A stretch of DNA of 64,000 nt from Pseudomonas migulae NBRC 103157 (GCF_002091715.1 NZ_BDAG01000032.1:1-64000); one strand, 5' to 3'; shown: positions 43,569 through 53,035, counted from the stretch's first letter. Numbers and translations: made by a program. The notes: generated from the sequence alone by a model not told the origin.

Positions 43569-44573
43569 ATGAAACCCCTGATTGGACTTATGCTCGGCGA
43601 TGTCACCGGCATTGGCCCTGAGTTGGTCGTCAAGCTGTTGTCGACACCTGAGGCACGTGAGCGGGCGGATGTCGTGATCATTGGTGATGAACGGGTGCTC
43701 GAACTGGGCATGCGCGATGCGGGTCGGCGCATTCCGTACCAGAAGATCACGCATCTGAGCGAGGCCGACCACACCCAGACGGCCGTGCCCCTGATCGATC
43801 TGCACAACGTTGACCCTGGGTTGTATGAACGCGGCGTGGTCAACGCGGAGTCCGGTCGGCTGACCGGCGAAACCCTGAAGATCATGACCGACATGGCCCT
43901 GGCCGGTGAGCTGGACGGCATCTGCTTCGCGCCGCTGAACAAGGCCGGCCTGCACCGCGGTGGCTGGCATTATCACGACGAGCACCAGATGTTTGCCGCC
44001 TGGACCGAGCACGTCGGTTACTTCGGGGAGGTCAACATCATCCCGCAGTTTTCGACCTTCCGCGTGACCTCCCATGTGGCGCTGCGCAAGGCCGTCGATA
44101 TGGTGCAACCGGATCGTATCGAAGGGGCGTTGCAACTGGCCCACGACACCTTGCGAGCACTGGGCAACGACGCGCCGCGAATCGGTGTCGCCGCACTCAA
44201 TCCCCATGGCGGCGAGAACGGTCTGTTCGGTGACGAAGAGATCACGATCATTCGCCCGACCCTCGAAGCCTTGCGCTTGAAAGGCCTGGCCTGCGAAGGG
44301 CCGTTTCCTTCCGACACGGTGTTCATCAAGGCGCGCAACGGCGATTTCGACGCGGTGGTGATCATGTATCACGACCAGGGGCAGATCGCGACCAAGCTGC
44401 TGGGCTTCTCGTCCGGCGTGACCCTGACCGGCGGCCTCAAGACCGTCTATGCCACCCCGGCCCATGGCGTGGCGTACGACATCGTCGGCAAAGGCATTGC
44501 CGATGTCGGCGCCATGGCCGCTGCGTTCCGCGTGGCCGCCGATAACGCCGCCGCGCGCAAGCTCAAACGCTGA
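43569..44573 (+). CDS. PdxA-family dehydrogenase (4-hydroxythreonine-4-phosphate dehydrogenase-like)
   Basis: A 334-residue NAD- and metal-dependent dehydrogenase: LMLGDVTGIGPELVVKLL at the N terminus, metal His residues in YHDEHQ, ALNPHGGENGLFGDEE and MYHDQGQIATKLLGF, and GLKTVYATPAHGVAYDIVG. This is the PdxA2-like or catabolic branch, whose members include threonate/erythronate phosphate dehydrogenases and aromatic cis-diol dehydrogenases. It is in an operon with the dehalogenase-like hydrolase and an MFS gene, so vitamin B6 synthesis is unlikely. ATG 43569 follows GGAGAG. Confidence 0.88.
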   Translation: MKPLIGLMLGDVTGIGPELVVKLLSTPEARERADVVIIGDERVLELGMRDAGRRIPYQKITHLSEADHTQTAVPLIDLHNVDPGLYERGVVNAESGRLTGETLKIMTDMALAGELDGICFAPLNKAGLHRGGWHYHDEHQMFAAWTEHVGYFGEVNIIPQFSTFRVTSHVALRKAVDMVQPDRIEGALQLAHDTLRALGNDAPRIGVAALNPHGGENGLFGDEEITIIRPTLEALRLKGLACEGPFPSDTVFIKARNGDFDAVVIMYHDQGQIATKLLGFSSGVTLTGGLKTVYATPAHGVAYDIVGKGIADVGAMAAAFRVAADNAAARKLKR

Positions 44574-44639
44574 GCCCTCCACGAATAACAAGAGCAGGGC
44601 GTAACGCCCAGGCCAGGCATACCCATCGAGGCTGAGACC

Positions 44640-45518
44640 ATGTTCGAGAACTTCACCAAAACCATCACCAAAACCAGTGGCGCCGACATCGTCACTGTCG
44701 TGGGAGGCGAGGGCCCGCCCTTGCTGCTGATGCACGGCAACCCGTTCAATCACCTGTCCTGGCACAAGATTGCACCGCGCCTGGCCAAGGACTTCACCGT
44801 GGTCTGCACCGACTTGCGCGGCTATGGCGACAGCTCCAAGCCGGAAGGCGGCGGTGATCATTCAGCTTATTCGTTCCGCGCCATGGCCCAGGATCAGGTC
44901 GAAGTCATGCAGTCGCTGGGCTTCGAGCAGTTCTATGCCGCCGGCCATGACCGAGGGGCGCGGGTGTTGCATCGCATGTGCCTGGACCACGGCGACAAGG
45001 TGCTGAAAGCCGGTTTCGTCGACATGCTGCCGCAGCATTACTTGCTCAACAACGTCACGCGCCAGTGGGGCAAATTTTCCTGGCACTGGTTCTTCATGAC
45101 CCAGGACGCGCCGACGCCGGAGCGCATGATGAACGCCGATCCGGAATTCTTCATCCTGCGCAAACTGTCGAAGACCGACCAGGGCACCAGCTTCTTCGGG
45201 CCCGAAGCGCTGGCTGATTACATCCGCTGCATCAAGAACCCGGCCACCACCCACGCCATGTGCGAAGACTATCGCGCCACGTTCGGCATCGACCTGGACA
45301 TGGACACCGTCGACTTCGACGCGGGCCGTCGCATCGATAACCCGGCGCTGATCCTCTGGGGCGAAAAGGGCGGCGTTGGCCGCAACCACAACGCCGCGCA
45401 AATCTGGAGCCGCTACGCCACCAACATTGTGCAGACCGCCACGGTGCCTTCGGGGCATTACTTGCAGGAAGAGTGCCCGGACGAGACCTACGAGGTGCTC
45501 AGCGGCTTCTTCAAGTAA
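44640..45518 (+). CDS. Alpha/beta hydrolase, haloacetate dehalogenase-like
   Basis: A 292-residue hydrolase. The residues used by fluoroacetate dehalogenases appear in place: nucleophile Asp104 with Arg105 and Arg108 in GHDRGAR, Asp128, the halide pocket His149-Trp150 (SWHWFF) with Tyr211 (CEDYRA), and His273 (PSGHYLQ). Known relatives hydrolyse fluoro- or chloroacetate to glycolate; others act on epoxides or esters. In this cluster the true substrate is unknown. Second gene of the pdxA-like operon. Confidence 0.85.
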   Translation: MFENFTKTITKTSGADIVTVVGGEGPPLLLMHGNPFNHLSWHKIAPRLAKDFTVVCTDLRGYGDSSKPEGGGDHSAYSFRAMAQDQVEVMQSLGFEQFYAAGHDRGARVLHRMCLDHGDKVLKAGFVDMLPQHYLLNNVTRQWGKFSWHWFFMTQDAPTPERMMNADPEFFILRKLSKTDQGTSFFGPEALADYIRCIKNPATTHAMCEDYRATFGIDLDMDTVDFDAGRRIDNPALILWGEKGGVGRNHNAAQIWSRYATNIVQTATVPSGHYLQEECPDETYEVLSGFFK

Positions 45519-45526
45519 CGCCATGA

Positions 45527-45550
45527 CAGGCGGTCCGGGATGACCGCCTG
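45527..45550 (+). other. Intra-operon hairpin
   Basis: A 9-bp stem CAGGCGGTC / GACCGCCTG with a 6-base loop, but no T-tract. It lies between the hydrolase and MFS genes and may act in RNA processing or partial attenuation. Confidence 0.45.
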
Positions 45551-45581
45551 CCCACTACAACTATAAAAAAAGGTGGAAAAA

Positions 45582-46865
45582 ATGATTCCGACTACGCTTG
45601 CGCAAAAACGCAGGGCAACGCTGACCTTCGTGTTGCTGTGCGTCATGGCGTTCATCATGTACGTGGACCGCACCAACCTGGCGGTCGCCGCACCGACGAT
45701 CAGCAAGGAACTGGGTTTCAGCAACACCAACCTGGGCCTGATGTTTTCCGCGTTTGCCATCGCCTATAGCTGCTTCATGATTCCCGGCGGCTGGTTCAGT
45801 GACCGGATCGGTTCGCGCAAGGCGATGTTGCTGTACGGCATCATCTGGTCGGTCGCGACCATTGCCACGGGCCTGGTCAGTGGCCTGGTGGTGCTGGTGA
45901 TTGCGCGTTTCGTGGTCGGCATCGGCGAAGCGCCGATCTACCCGACCGCAGCACGCATGATCGCCCGCGCCATCCCCATCACCCAGCGCGGCACAGCCCA
46001 GGGCATGATGCACGCGTCAGGCCGCTTGGCGAATGCCCTGGCACCTTTGATCGTGACGTTCATGATCATCCAGTTTTCCTGGCGCATGACTTTCGTCATT
46101 CTCGGCGTGGTGACACTGATCTACATGTTCGTCATGTATTTCAGCCTCAGCGAATCGAAGAAACTGGTCGAAGCCACGGCCGCTGCACCGATGGCGCCTG
46201 TGGTCGCCGCTCCGGTCAACTGGCCGCAGATGCTGCGCCGTGTCTGGCCGGCGGCCGCCACCTGTTTTTGCCACGGTTGGGTGTTGTGGTTTTTCCTCAA
46301 CTGGATTCCATCGTTCTTCACACAGCGCTACGGCATGGACCTGACCCACACCGCCATGTTCTCGACCTTCGTGCTGCTCGGCGGAACGGTTGGCACCGCG
46401 GTCGGCGGCATGCTCTCGGACTGGCGCTTCAAGGTCACCGGCAATCGCTTGCGCTCACGTCGCGACCTGATCATTTTCGGCTTTCTGGCCTCGATCATTG
46501 GTCTGATTCCACTGATGTTCACCCATGACCTGATGATCTGCGCCTGTGGCCTGAGCTTCTCGTTCTTCTGCTCGGAACTGGCCGACTCACCGCTCTGGGT
46601 GATTGGCACCGAGGTATCCCACGCCCACTCCGCGACGTCCAGTGCCTGCACCTTCACCGGCATGGCCTTGGCCGGTGCCGTGTCGCCGGTGGTGATCGGC
46701 TGGTTACTGGACATCACCGGCAATAACTGGTCGGTGGCATTCGGCGCGTCGATCGCCGTGGTGCTGATGGGACCGATATTGGCGATGTTCATCAAACTGG
46801 ACGACGAACCGGCTCCGGAGCCCGTTTCATCGTTGCGTTCGAGCGCGCCTGTCGCCCAAAGCTGA
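45582..46865 (+). CDS. MFS transporter, anion:cation symporter (ACS) type
   Basis: A 427-residue 12-TM transporter: FIMYVDRTNLAVAAPTIS in TM1, GGWFSDRIGSRKAML (motif A) and RFVVGIGEAPIYPTAARMIA, typical of ACS carriers for sugar acids, phthalate or similar anions. ATG 45582 follows AAGGTGG. Last gene of the pdxA-like/hydrolase operon, so it probably imports the pathway substrate. Confidence 0.9.
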   Translation: MIPTTLAQKRRATLTFVLLCVMAFIMYVDRTNLAVAAPTISKELGFSNTNLGLMFSAFAIAYSCFMIPGGWFSDRIGSRKAMLLYGIIWSVATIATGLVSGLVVLVIARFVVGIGEAPIYPTAARMIARAIPITQRGTAQGMMHASGRLANALAPLIVTFMIIQFSWRMTFVILGVVTLIYMFVMYFSLSESKKLVEATAAAPMAPVVAAPVNWPQMLRRVWPAAATCFCHGWVLWFFLNWIPSFFTQRYGMDLTHTAMFSTFVLLGGTVGTAVGGMLSDWRFKVTGNRLRSRRDLIIFGFLASIIGLIPLMFTHDLMICACGLSFSFFCSELADSPLWVIGTEVSHAHSATSSACTFTGMALAGAVSPVVIGWLLDITGNNWSVAFGASIAVVLMGPILAMFIKLDDEPAPEPVSSLRSSAPVAQS

Positions 46866-47049
46866 AACCGCTGACGGGCCAGGGCGCTTGCGACCTTCCG
46901 AGGCGTTGTCGCGTCCTGGCCCCGTTTGGTTATCTTGATTCGAGATAGCCCTGATCGAATTAATTCGCTTCTTTGGATATCTGCGCCTGCGTAGTGTTGG
47001 CCTGTCTGAAGAGCAACTTCCATTCGATCAAAACGGAACACCTTTCCAC

Positions 47050-48324
47050 GTGAATTACTCCGATCGTAACCGGCGGTACTGGCGCCGAAACCTCGCCGTG
47101 TGTGTTTTCGGCTCGTTCACCACGCTGGTCAGCCTGAGCATGTTGTTGCCCTTTCTGCCGCTGTACGTCCAGCAATTGGGGGTTACTGTGCAGGGTGACG
47201 TGGTGCAATGGTCGGCGGTGGCCTTCGGTGCGACGTTTTTGGGGACTGCTGTAACGGCCCCGATCTGGGGACGCCTCGCGGACCGCTTTGGCCGCAAACC
47301 CATGCTGGTCAGGGCGGCCATCGGCATGGCCATTGTGATGTCGCTGATTGGCCTGGCGCGGGACGTGACCGAACTGGTCGCACTGCGCCTGGTCGCGGGT
47401 CTCATCGGTGGCTACGCATCCGCCTCGATTGTCATGATCGGCTCACAGGTTCCAAAGGAGAGGGCAGGTTGGGCCTTGGGTGTTCTGTCTACGGGCGCCT
47501 TGTCCGGCAATCTGATCGGGCCATTGGTGGGCGGTTTCCTGCCCGAGTTCGTTGGCATCCGCGGTACGTTTTTCGTCGGCGGCGGGATGATCACGGTCGC
47601 TGCCGTTGCCACCATTCTGTTGGTGCGCGAGGACTTCGATCGCGTGGTGGATGCAAGACAACGGGACCGAAAAAACCAGCCTGAGGAGGCGGGGTCAAAA
47701 TGGCCGGTCATCGGCGCGCTGCTCGTGACCGCGATGATGGTGCTCCTGGCCAATATGTCGATCGAGCCGATCATTACCGTCTACATCGGCGACCTCGGCG
47801 TACCGTTTGATCGTCAGGCGCGTGTCGCGGGTTTTGTCATGGCCGCTTCAGCGCTGGGCAGCATTTTGACGGCCGCCAGACTCGGGGCGCTGGCAGACCG
47901 GGTCGGCAGCTGGAACGTGATCGTCGGCTGTCTGCTGTTGACGGGGCTGGTCATGGTGCCCCAGGCCTTCGTCACGCAATGGTGGCAACTGGCGGTTTTA
48001 CGCGGTGTCATGGGGATGACCCTTGCTGGCCTCCTGCCGGCGATTGCCAAGCTGATCCGGCATTCGGTCGAAGAGCACAGCACCGGGAAAATCCTCGGTT
48101 ATCTGCAATCGGCGCAGTTTTCCGGGCAGGTGATCGGGCCACTGATCGGTGGGCAGATCGGTGCTCATTTCGGCTTGCATCATGTGTTCCTGGTGACTGC
48201 CGCGCTTCTACTGTTATGCGCCGCAATGAACGGCTGGATGAGCTATCGCTACGTCGGCGCCAGAGCAGGCACCCCGTCCAGACGAACGCTGTCCAGAAAG
48301 GTCGATAACGCGCTGGAAAAATAG
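47050..48324 (+). CDS. MFS efflux transporter, MdtG-like
   Basis: A 424-residue 12-TM protein with motif A GRLADRFGRKPMLVRAAIGM and a second-half copy (GALADRVGS), resembling MdtG-type drug exporters. Start GTG 47050 with a weak ribosome-binding site. Its 3' end overlaps the converging LysR gene by 76 bp. Not clearly part of either catabolic cluster. Confidence 0.85.
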   Translation: MNYSDRNRRYWRRNLAVCVFGSFTTLVSLSMLLPFLPLYVQQLGVTVQGDVVQWSAVAFGATFLGTAVTAPIWGRLADRFGRKPMLVRAAIGMAIVMSLIGLARDVTELVALRLVAGLIGGYASASIVMIGSQVPKERAGWALGVLSTGALSGNLIGPLVGGFLPEFVGIRGTFFVGGGMITVAAVATILLVREDFDRVVDARQRDRKNQPEEAGSKWPVIGALLVTAMMVLLANMSIEPIITVYIGDLGVPFDRQARVAGFVMAASALGSILTAARLGALADRVGSWNVIVGCLLLTGLVMVPQAFVTQWWQLAVLRGVMGMTLAGLLPAIAKLIRHSVEEHSTGKILGYLQSAQFSGQVIGPLIGGQIGAHFGLHHVFLVTAALLLLCAAMNGWMSYRYVGARAGTPSRRTLSRKVDNALEK

Positions 48325-49136
48325 CCATCGATGCGTCGCACGAACACTGTCTCTACGTCGGCGATGTCCGGTGTCAGCTCATGCACGTTGACCAACCCGT
48401 CACGCAACGCACTGGCGACGACGCCTCTGGGTAACAGCGTGACGCCGACGCCGGCGGAAACGCAGGCAACGATGGCTTCGATCGACCCGAACTCGAGCGG
48501 CTCGGGCGCCGGGATGCCCAATCGGGTGAGCAGGGAATCCAGGCGCTGGCGGTAGGAACAACCGATTCGAAAGACGACGGTCTTCAGGTTGTCGACAGAA
48601 GCGACCTCTTCCAGGCGGTTGACGGCGGTAGACGTTACTAAAACAAGCTCTTCGCGAAAGGCGATCTCACTCAGCAGTTCCGGGTGATTCACCGGCCCCA
48701 CCACAAATGCGCCCTCGAGCTGACAGTCGATGACCCCCAGGATCAGGCTGCACGTGGTGCCGGTGCGTATCAGCGGGCGAACGTCCGGGTAGGCCTTGGC
48801 GAACCTCGCGATCAGCCGTGGCAGACGCAGCGCCAGCGTTGTCTCCAGCGTACCGATCTCGAATACGCCCCTTGGATGTCCATCGTCACGCGCGGCGCTG
48901 GAGGCATCGAAGAGCAGCTTCGACAGGCGCGCGGCGAAGGGCAGGATCCGTCGCCCGGCCGGCGTGATCTGGACCCCTCGGGCGCTGCGTTGAAACAGCG
49001 CCACGCCCAGCTCCTCTTCCAGCGCCCGGATCTTCGCCGAAACGTTCGATTGCACGGTGTTCAGTTCGCTGGCGGCCTTGTTCATGCTGCCGTGCCGCGC
49101 CACCGCGTCAACCACCTTGAGATCCGTCACATCCAT
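48249..49136 (-). CDS. LysR-family regulator, first of two paralogues
   Basis: A 295-residue regulator: N-terminal HTH (SMNKAASELNTVQSNVSAKI) and an effector domain. It is clearly similar along its length to the LysR at 53153-54040 (shared TVQSNV, GTLETT/GSMETT, EGAFV/DGAFV, GVGVTLLP). ATG 49136 is preferred because GATAGG lies 8 bp before it. Divergent from the DUF485/ActP genes, with a shared operator-like motif between. Confidence 0.9.
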   Translation of the reverse strand: MDVTDLKVVDAVARHGSMNKAASELNTVQSNVSAKIRALEEELGVALFQRSARGVQITPAGRRILPFAARLSKLLFDASSAARDDGHPRGVFEIGTLETTLALRLPRLIARFAKAYPDVRPLIRTGTTCSLILGVIDCQLEGAFVVGPVNHPELLSEIAFREELVLVTSTAVNRLEEVASVDNLKTVVFRIGCSYRQRLDSLLTRLGIPAPEPLEFGSIEAIVACVSAGVGVTLLPRGVVASALRDGLVNVHELTPDIADVETVFVRRIDGYFSSALSTFLDSVRLDGVPALAPT

Positions 49137-49258
49137 CGAATTCACCTATCTCTAAAAGCAATAACTGATTCAAACAATACACGTTGAGGAGATTAGGTTT
49201 CACGCATCGCAAAAGGCAAGAAAAGAGGCTACTAGGTTCATCAAAAGAGATCACAAGC

Positions 49259-49284
49259 ATCATTAATCATCGTTTTACATGATC
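49259..49284. promoter_or_regulatory. LysR operator candidate, site A
   Basis: TTAATCATCGTTTTACATGA with ATCA before and TC after; 25 of 26 bases match site C at 54879-54904. It is 114 bp before the DUF485 start and 123 bp from the divergent LysR start. Outer ATCAT / ATGAT form an inverted repeat. Confidence 0.7.
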
Positions 49285-49397
49285 CGGTGCCAGGCATAGG
49301 TTGAAGGTGCAAATACCCCGCAGCCAGTGGCAAATCGAGTCTTCGAATTGAGGCTGTGGAACAACAATAAACGCTTCCACTGCAACACGGAGTCAAC

Positions 49398-49712
49398 GTG
49401 AACCATGCAATCGAATCAGCCAGAATTCGCAACCATCCCCGGTATCAGGAATTGGTCTCACGGCAGCGAAGATTCGTCGCCTGTCTTGTTGCCGCAACCC
49501 TCGTTCCTTACTTCACTTTCATCCTTATCGCCGCGTTCGCACCGCACCTGCTGGCGCAGAAGCTCTCCGCGACCAGCATCATCAACATAGGCTGGCCGCT
49601 CGGCGTCGCCTTCATCGTCGGGGCCTGGTTGTTCACGGGTCTTTACATCCTTCGGGCCAATGGCGAGTTCGACGCACTCACTGCAGAAATTCGCGAAGGA
49701 GCCATCGTATGA
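49398..49712 (+). CDS. DUF485 small membrane protein (YjcH-like)
   Basis: A 104-residue inner-membrane protein with two hydrophobic segments (about 27-50 and 63-85), typical of DUF485 proteins that precede ActP-type symporters. Start GTG 49398 follows CGGAG. It overlaps the symporter gene by ATGA. Role in the symporter complex is not well defined. Confidence 0.9.
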   Translation: MNHAIESARIRNHPRYQELVSRQRRFVACLVAATLVPYFTFILIAAFAPHLLAQKLSATSIINIGWPLGVAFIVGAWLFTGLYILRANGEFDALTAEIREGAIV

Positions 49713-51382
49713 AACCTCTCTTTCGCGTCCTCATCGCGCCTGCTCTCCTGAGTGCGGCAGCCACGTGTGCTTCGGCCGCCGAGACCTTGCAGGCGGTTGA
49801 AAAACAACCCCTCAACATCACCGCCATTGCGATGTTCCTCGTCTTCGTGCTGACGACGTTGGGCATCACTTACTGGGCGGCCAACAAGACTAAATCGATG
49901 GACGATTTCTACAACGCCGGTGGCGGCATCACCGGCTTTCAGAACGGTCTGGCGTTGGCCGGGGACTACATGTCGGCGGCGGCGTTACTGGGTGTCACCA
50001 GCATGATTTTCTTCAACGGCTTCGATGGGGTGCTGTACTCGATCAGTTTCTTCGTCGCCTGGCCATTGCTGTTGTTCCTGTTTGCCGAGCGCATCCGCAA
50101 TCTGGGGCGGATCACGCTCTCGGACATTGCATCGTTTCGACTCGATCAAAACCGCATTCGCACCCTGACGGCCTTCGGTTCGTTGACCGTGGTCTGCTTT
50201 TATCTGGTGGTTCAGATGGTAGGCGCGGGGCAGTTGATCCAGCTGCTGTTCGGTCTTCCCTACAACTATGCGGTGATTGCTGTCGGGTTGTTGATGGCGG
50301 TCTACGTCACGTTTGGCGGGATGGTCGCCACCACGTGGGTGCAGATCATCAAGGCCGGATTGTTGTTGGTGGGCGGAACCTTGCTGGCGGTGCTGGCATT
50401 GAGCAAGTTCGGGTTCTCCTTCGAGCAGTTGTTCAAGCAAGCGGTGGCCGCTCATCACGATGGCGAGCTGATCCTGTTGCCGAGCAAACTGGTGGCCGAC
50501 CCGTTGGCGCTGATCTCGCTGTCCCTTGGCCTGGTGTTCGGCACCGCCGGATTGCCGCATATCCTCATGCGCTTTTTTACCGTGCCGGATGCGCGGCAAG
50601 CGCGTAAATCGGTGTTTATCGCGACGGGTTTCATCGGTTTCTTCTACCTGATCGTTGCGGTGCTCGGGCTGGCGGCCATCGTGATTGTCGGGCGCGATCC
50701 GGCGTTCTACGAGTCCGGCATTCTGGGTGGCAAGCTCATCGGCGGTGGCAACATGCCGGTGATGCACCTGGCCAAGGCCGTTGGCGGTGACCTGTTACTG
50801 GGCTTCATCTCTGCCGTTGCGTTCGCCACGATCCTCGCGGTGGTCTCCGGACTGACGATGGCGGGGACTTCGGCGATTTCCCATGACCTCTACGTCATGG
50901 TCTTCAAGAAAGGTCGGGCCGAAGCGAAGGACGAGCGACGTGTGTCGCGGATCGCTTCGGTTGGCATCGGCATCGTTGCGGTCGTGTTGGGCATCCTGTT
51001 CAAGGACCAGAACATCGCCTTCCTGGTGGCGCTGACGTTTGGCGTGGCGGCCTCGGTCAACTTCCCGATCCTCGCGCTTTCGATGTACTGGAAAGGGCTG
51101 ACGACACGCGGGGCGTTGATCGGTGGGATTGCCGGACTGGTGAGCTCGGTCAGCCTGGTGATTCTCTCGCCGGCGGTGTGGGTCAAGGTGTTGGGCAATC
51201 CCGAGGCGATTTTCCCCTTCGACTATCCGGCGATCATTTCGATGAACGTGGCGTTCTTCTTTACCTGGCTCGGCTCCGTCACCGATCGCAGCGGCGAGGC
51301 CATGCTGGAGCGGGAGCGTTTCGATGACCAGCTCATCCGTGCCCAGACCGGCCTCGGGGCATCGCAGGCGGTCAACCATTAG
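49709..51382 (+). CDS. Sodium:solute symporter, ActP-like
   Basis: A 557-residue symporter with a signal-like first segment (about 1-24), then about 13 helices. SMDDFYNAGGGITGFQNGLALAGDY-type and GLPHILMRFFTVPDARQARK motifs match cation/acetate symporters (split here only by naming). It probably takes up a short-chain carboxylate. In this cluster acetate itself, 3-nitropropionate or a related acid are candidates. Under the LysR-type operator. Confidence 0.9.
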   Translation: MKPLFRVLIAPALLSAAATCASAAETLQAVEKQPLNITAIAMFLVFVLTTLGITYWAANKTKSMDDFYNAGGGITGFQNGLALAGDYMSAAALLGVTSMIFFNGFDGVLYSISFFVAWPLLLFLFAERIRNLGRITLSDIASFRLDQNRIRTLTAFGSLTVVCFYLVVQMVGAGQLIQLLFGLPYNYAVIAVGLLMAVYVTFGGMVATTWVQIIKAGLLLVGGTLLAVLALSKFGFSFEQLFKQAVAAHHDGELILLPSKLVADPLALISLSLGLVFGTAGLPHILMRFFTVPDARQARKSVFIATGFIGFFYLIVAVLGLAAIVIVGRDPAFYESGILGGKLIGGGNMPVMHLAKAVGGDLLLGFISAVAFATILAVVSGLTMAGTSAISHDLYVMVFKKGRAEAKDERRVSRIASVGIGIVAVVLGILFKDQNIAFLVALTFGVAASVNFPILALSMYWKGLTTRGALIGGIAGLVSSVSLVILSPAVWVKVLGNPEAIFPFDYPAIISMNVAFFFTWLGSVTDRSGEAMLERERFDDQLIRAQTGLGASQAVNH

Positions 51383-51439
51383 GGCCCGGTTCGTACACTT
51401 TCCTATCCTGATTTGCGCACTCTGCCAAAGGAGTCTGCC

Positions 51440-51994
51440 ATGCAACTTCGAGACAATGGCTTAAGGTTTTCACCCATTACCGTGGCGCTGCACTGGGTCG
51501 TGGCACTGTCGCTGCTGACGATTTTCGGTTTGCAGCTGATGATCGGCCAGGCCTCCAGCGACGCAGTACGGATGCCGTTGGCCCAGCTTCAAAACCTGGT
51601 CGGGCTGATTCTGTTTCTGGTGTCGGTCTATCGATTCTGGGCCAGGATCACCTCTTACCATCCGCTGCCCGTGGGCACGCCCAACCCCATCGAGGTCATC
51701 ATCAGCCGTTCGGTTGCGGTGGCACTCGCCCTGGCGATGGTGCTGCTGCCGATTGCGGTCTGGGCTTCCCGGTCGGCGGGCGGCGAGGCGGTGGTTTTGC
51801 CGGGAGGATTCGCCATTCCGATGCTCTTGCCCACGCACGCCGGGCTCAAGCATGTCGTCGATGTGCTGTTCGATATCGGTGCCTCGGCGTTCCTTGCCGG
51901 CCTGGCCTTGCATGTCTTTGGTGCGGTCAAGAATCACTTTCTCCTGAAGAACAACACGCTCAAGCGGATGCTTGGAAAACATGTGGAGCTGTGA
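51440..51994 (+). CDS. Cytochrome b561 family protein
   Basis: A 184-residue inner-membrane protein with four TM helices and candidate heme His residues in VALHWVVAL (TM1), PTHAGLKHVVD and LALHVFGAVKNHF. This layout fits bacterial cytochrome b561 (CybB), which passes electrons between quinone and a partner. ATG 51440 follows AAGGAG. It lies between the symporter and the first nitronate monooxygenase-like gene in the same direction. Confidence 0.85.
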   Translation: MQLRDNGLRFSPITVALHWVVALSLLTIFGLQLMIGQASSDAVRMPLAQLQNLVGLILFLVSVYRFWARITSYHPLPVGTPNPIEVIISRSVAVALALAMVLLPIAVWASRSAGGEAVVLPGGFAIPMLLPTHAGLKHVVDVLFDIGASAFLAGLALHVFGAVKNHFLLKNNTLKRMLGKHVEL

Positions 51995-51997
51995 GTC

Positions 51998-53017
51998 ATG
52001 AACGAAGCCAGATTCGATTTTGCAGGAAACGCCATCACTCAACTCTGCGGCGTGAAGTACCCGATCTTTCTTGGTGGCATGGCAGCCATTTCCGGCCCTC
52101 AGCTCGTTGCGGCGGTGGCCAATGCCGGGGGGATGGGCGTGCTGGGTGGTTTGCGCCTGCCGCCGCTGACCTTGCGCCGGTGGATACAGGAAACCCGCGC
52201 ACTGACCGACAAACCGTTTGGTGTGAACCTGGTTCCGCAGTTCGGCGGCCCTGACGTATTCGAAGCGCAGTTTCAGGTAGTGCTTGAAGAAAGGCCGCGA
52301 CTGCTTTCACTGTTTTACGCCGAGGCCTATTCCGCCGACATGATTCCCCGCGCGAAGGACGCGGGGCTGACGGTCATGGTGCAAGTGGGGTCAGTGGAAC
52401 TGGCCAGAATTGCCATTGCGCAAGGTGCCGACATTCTTGTGGCGCAGGGCAGCGAAAGTGGTGGTCATCTGAATCGGGGCACCATTGGCATCATGCCGTT
52501 GTTGTCCTCGATCCTGCGTGTTTCGGAAGGGCGACCGGTCCTGGCGGCGGGCGGCATTGTGGCGGGCGACGATGTCCGGGCACTGATGTCGCTCGGTGCG
52601 TCAGGGGTGGTGGTGGGCACGGCGTTTATTGCCACCGACGAGTCGAATGCACACCCGCTCTACAAGCAAAAGATCGTTGAAGCGACGACGGATGACACCG
52701 AGTACCGGACCGGTTATTCGTTCGGCTGGACCTACGGCACGCCTCATCGGGTGATTCCCAATCGGGACAAGTGGAACCTGCTGCGATTCATCGGTGGCGG
52801 CGCCCGGGCGATCGACAAACCGCGGATGGCTAAAAAGCTGTCGCTGTACGCGGGGCAGGGGGTGGGCAAGATTCACAGTGTCGTTCCCGCGGCCGAGCGC
52901 GTGGCGGAGCTTGCCTTAGGCTTGCCGACAACACCGGGTTTACTGTCGGTGCAGGAGAGCGGCGCCGTGACAGGACGATTCCTGCAGGAGGAGAGAAGGT
53001 CACTCGGCTGGCAGTGA
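51998..53017 (+). CDS. FMN-dependent nitronate monooxygenase/enoyl-reductase family protein
   Basis: A 339-residue FMN TIM-barrel protein: PIFLGGMAAISGPQLVAAVA at the N terminus, GSESGGHLNRG with a candidate catalytic His, phosphate-binding VLAAGGIVAGDDV and GVVVGTAFIATDES. It differs from the class I enzyme at 57105 and is closer to the NAD(P)H-flavin oxidoreductase branch (2-nitropropane dioxygenase-like), so either nitronate oxidation or a flavin reductase role is possible. It starts 4 bp after cytochrome b561. Confidence 0.85.
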   Translation: MNEARFDFAGNAITQLCGVKYPIFLGGMAAISGPQLVAAVANAGGMGVLGGLRLPPLTLRRWIQETRALTDKPFGVNLVPQFGGPDVFEAQFQVVLEERPRLLSLFYAEAYSADMIPRAKDAGLTVMVQVGSVELARIAIAQGADILVAQGSESGGHLNRGTIGIMPLLSSILRVSEGRPVLAAGGIVAGDDVRALMSLGASGVVVGTAFIATDESNAHPLYKQKIVEATTDDTEYRTGYSFGWTYGTPHRVIPNRDKWNLLRFIGGGARAIDKPRMAKKLSLYAGQGVGKIHSVVPAAERVAELALGLPTTPGLLSVQESGAVTGRFLQEERRSLGWQ

Positions 53018-53035
53018 GCCGAAACTCGAACAACC

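Noticed and set aside
43446..44861. 471-codon open frame on the minus strand
   Set aside because: Antisense to the PdxA-like and hydrolase genes, which have clear homology and ribosome-binding sites.
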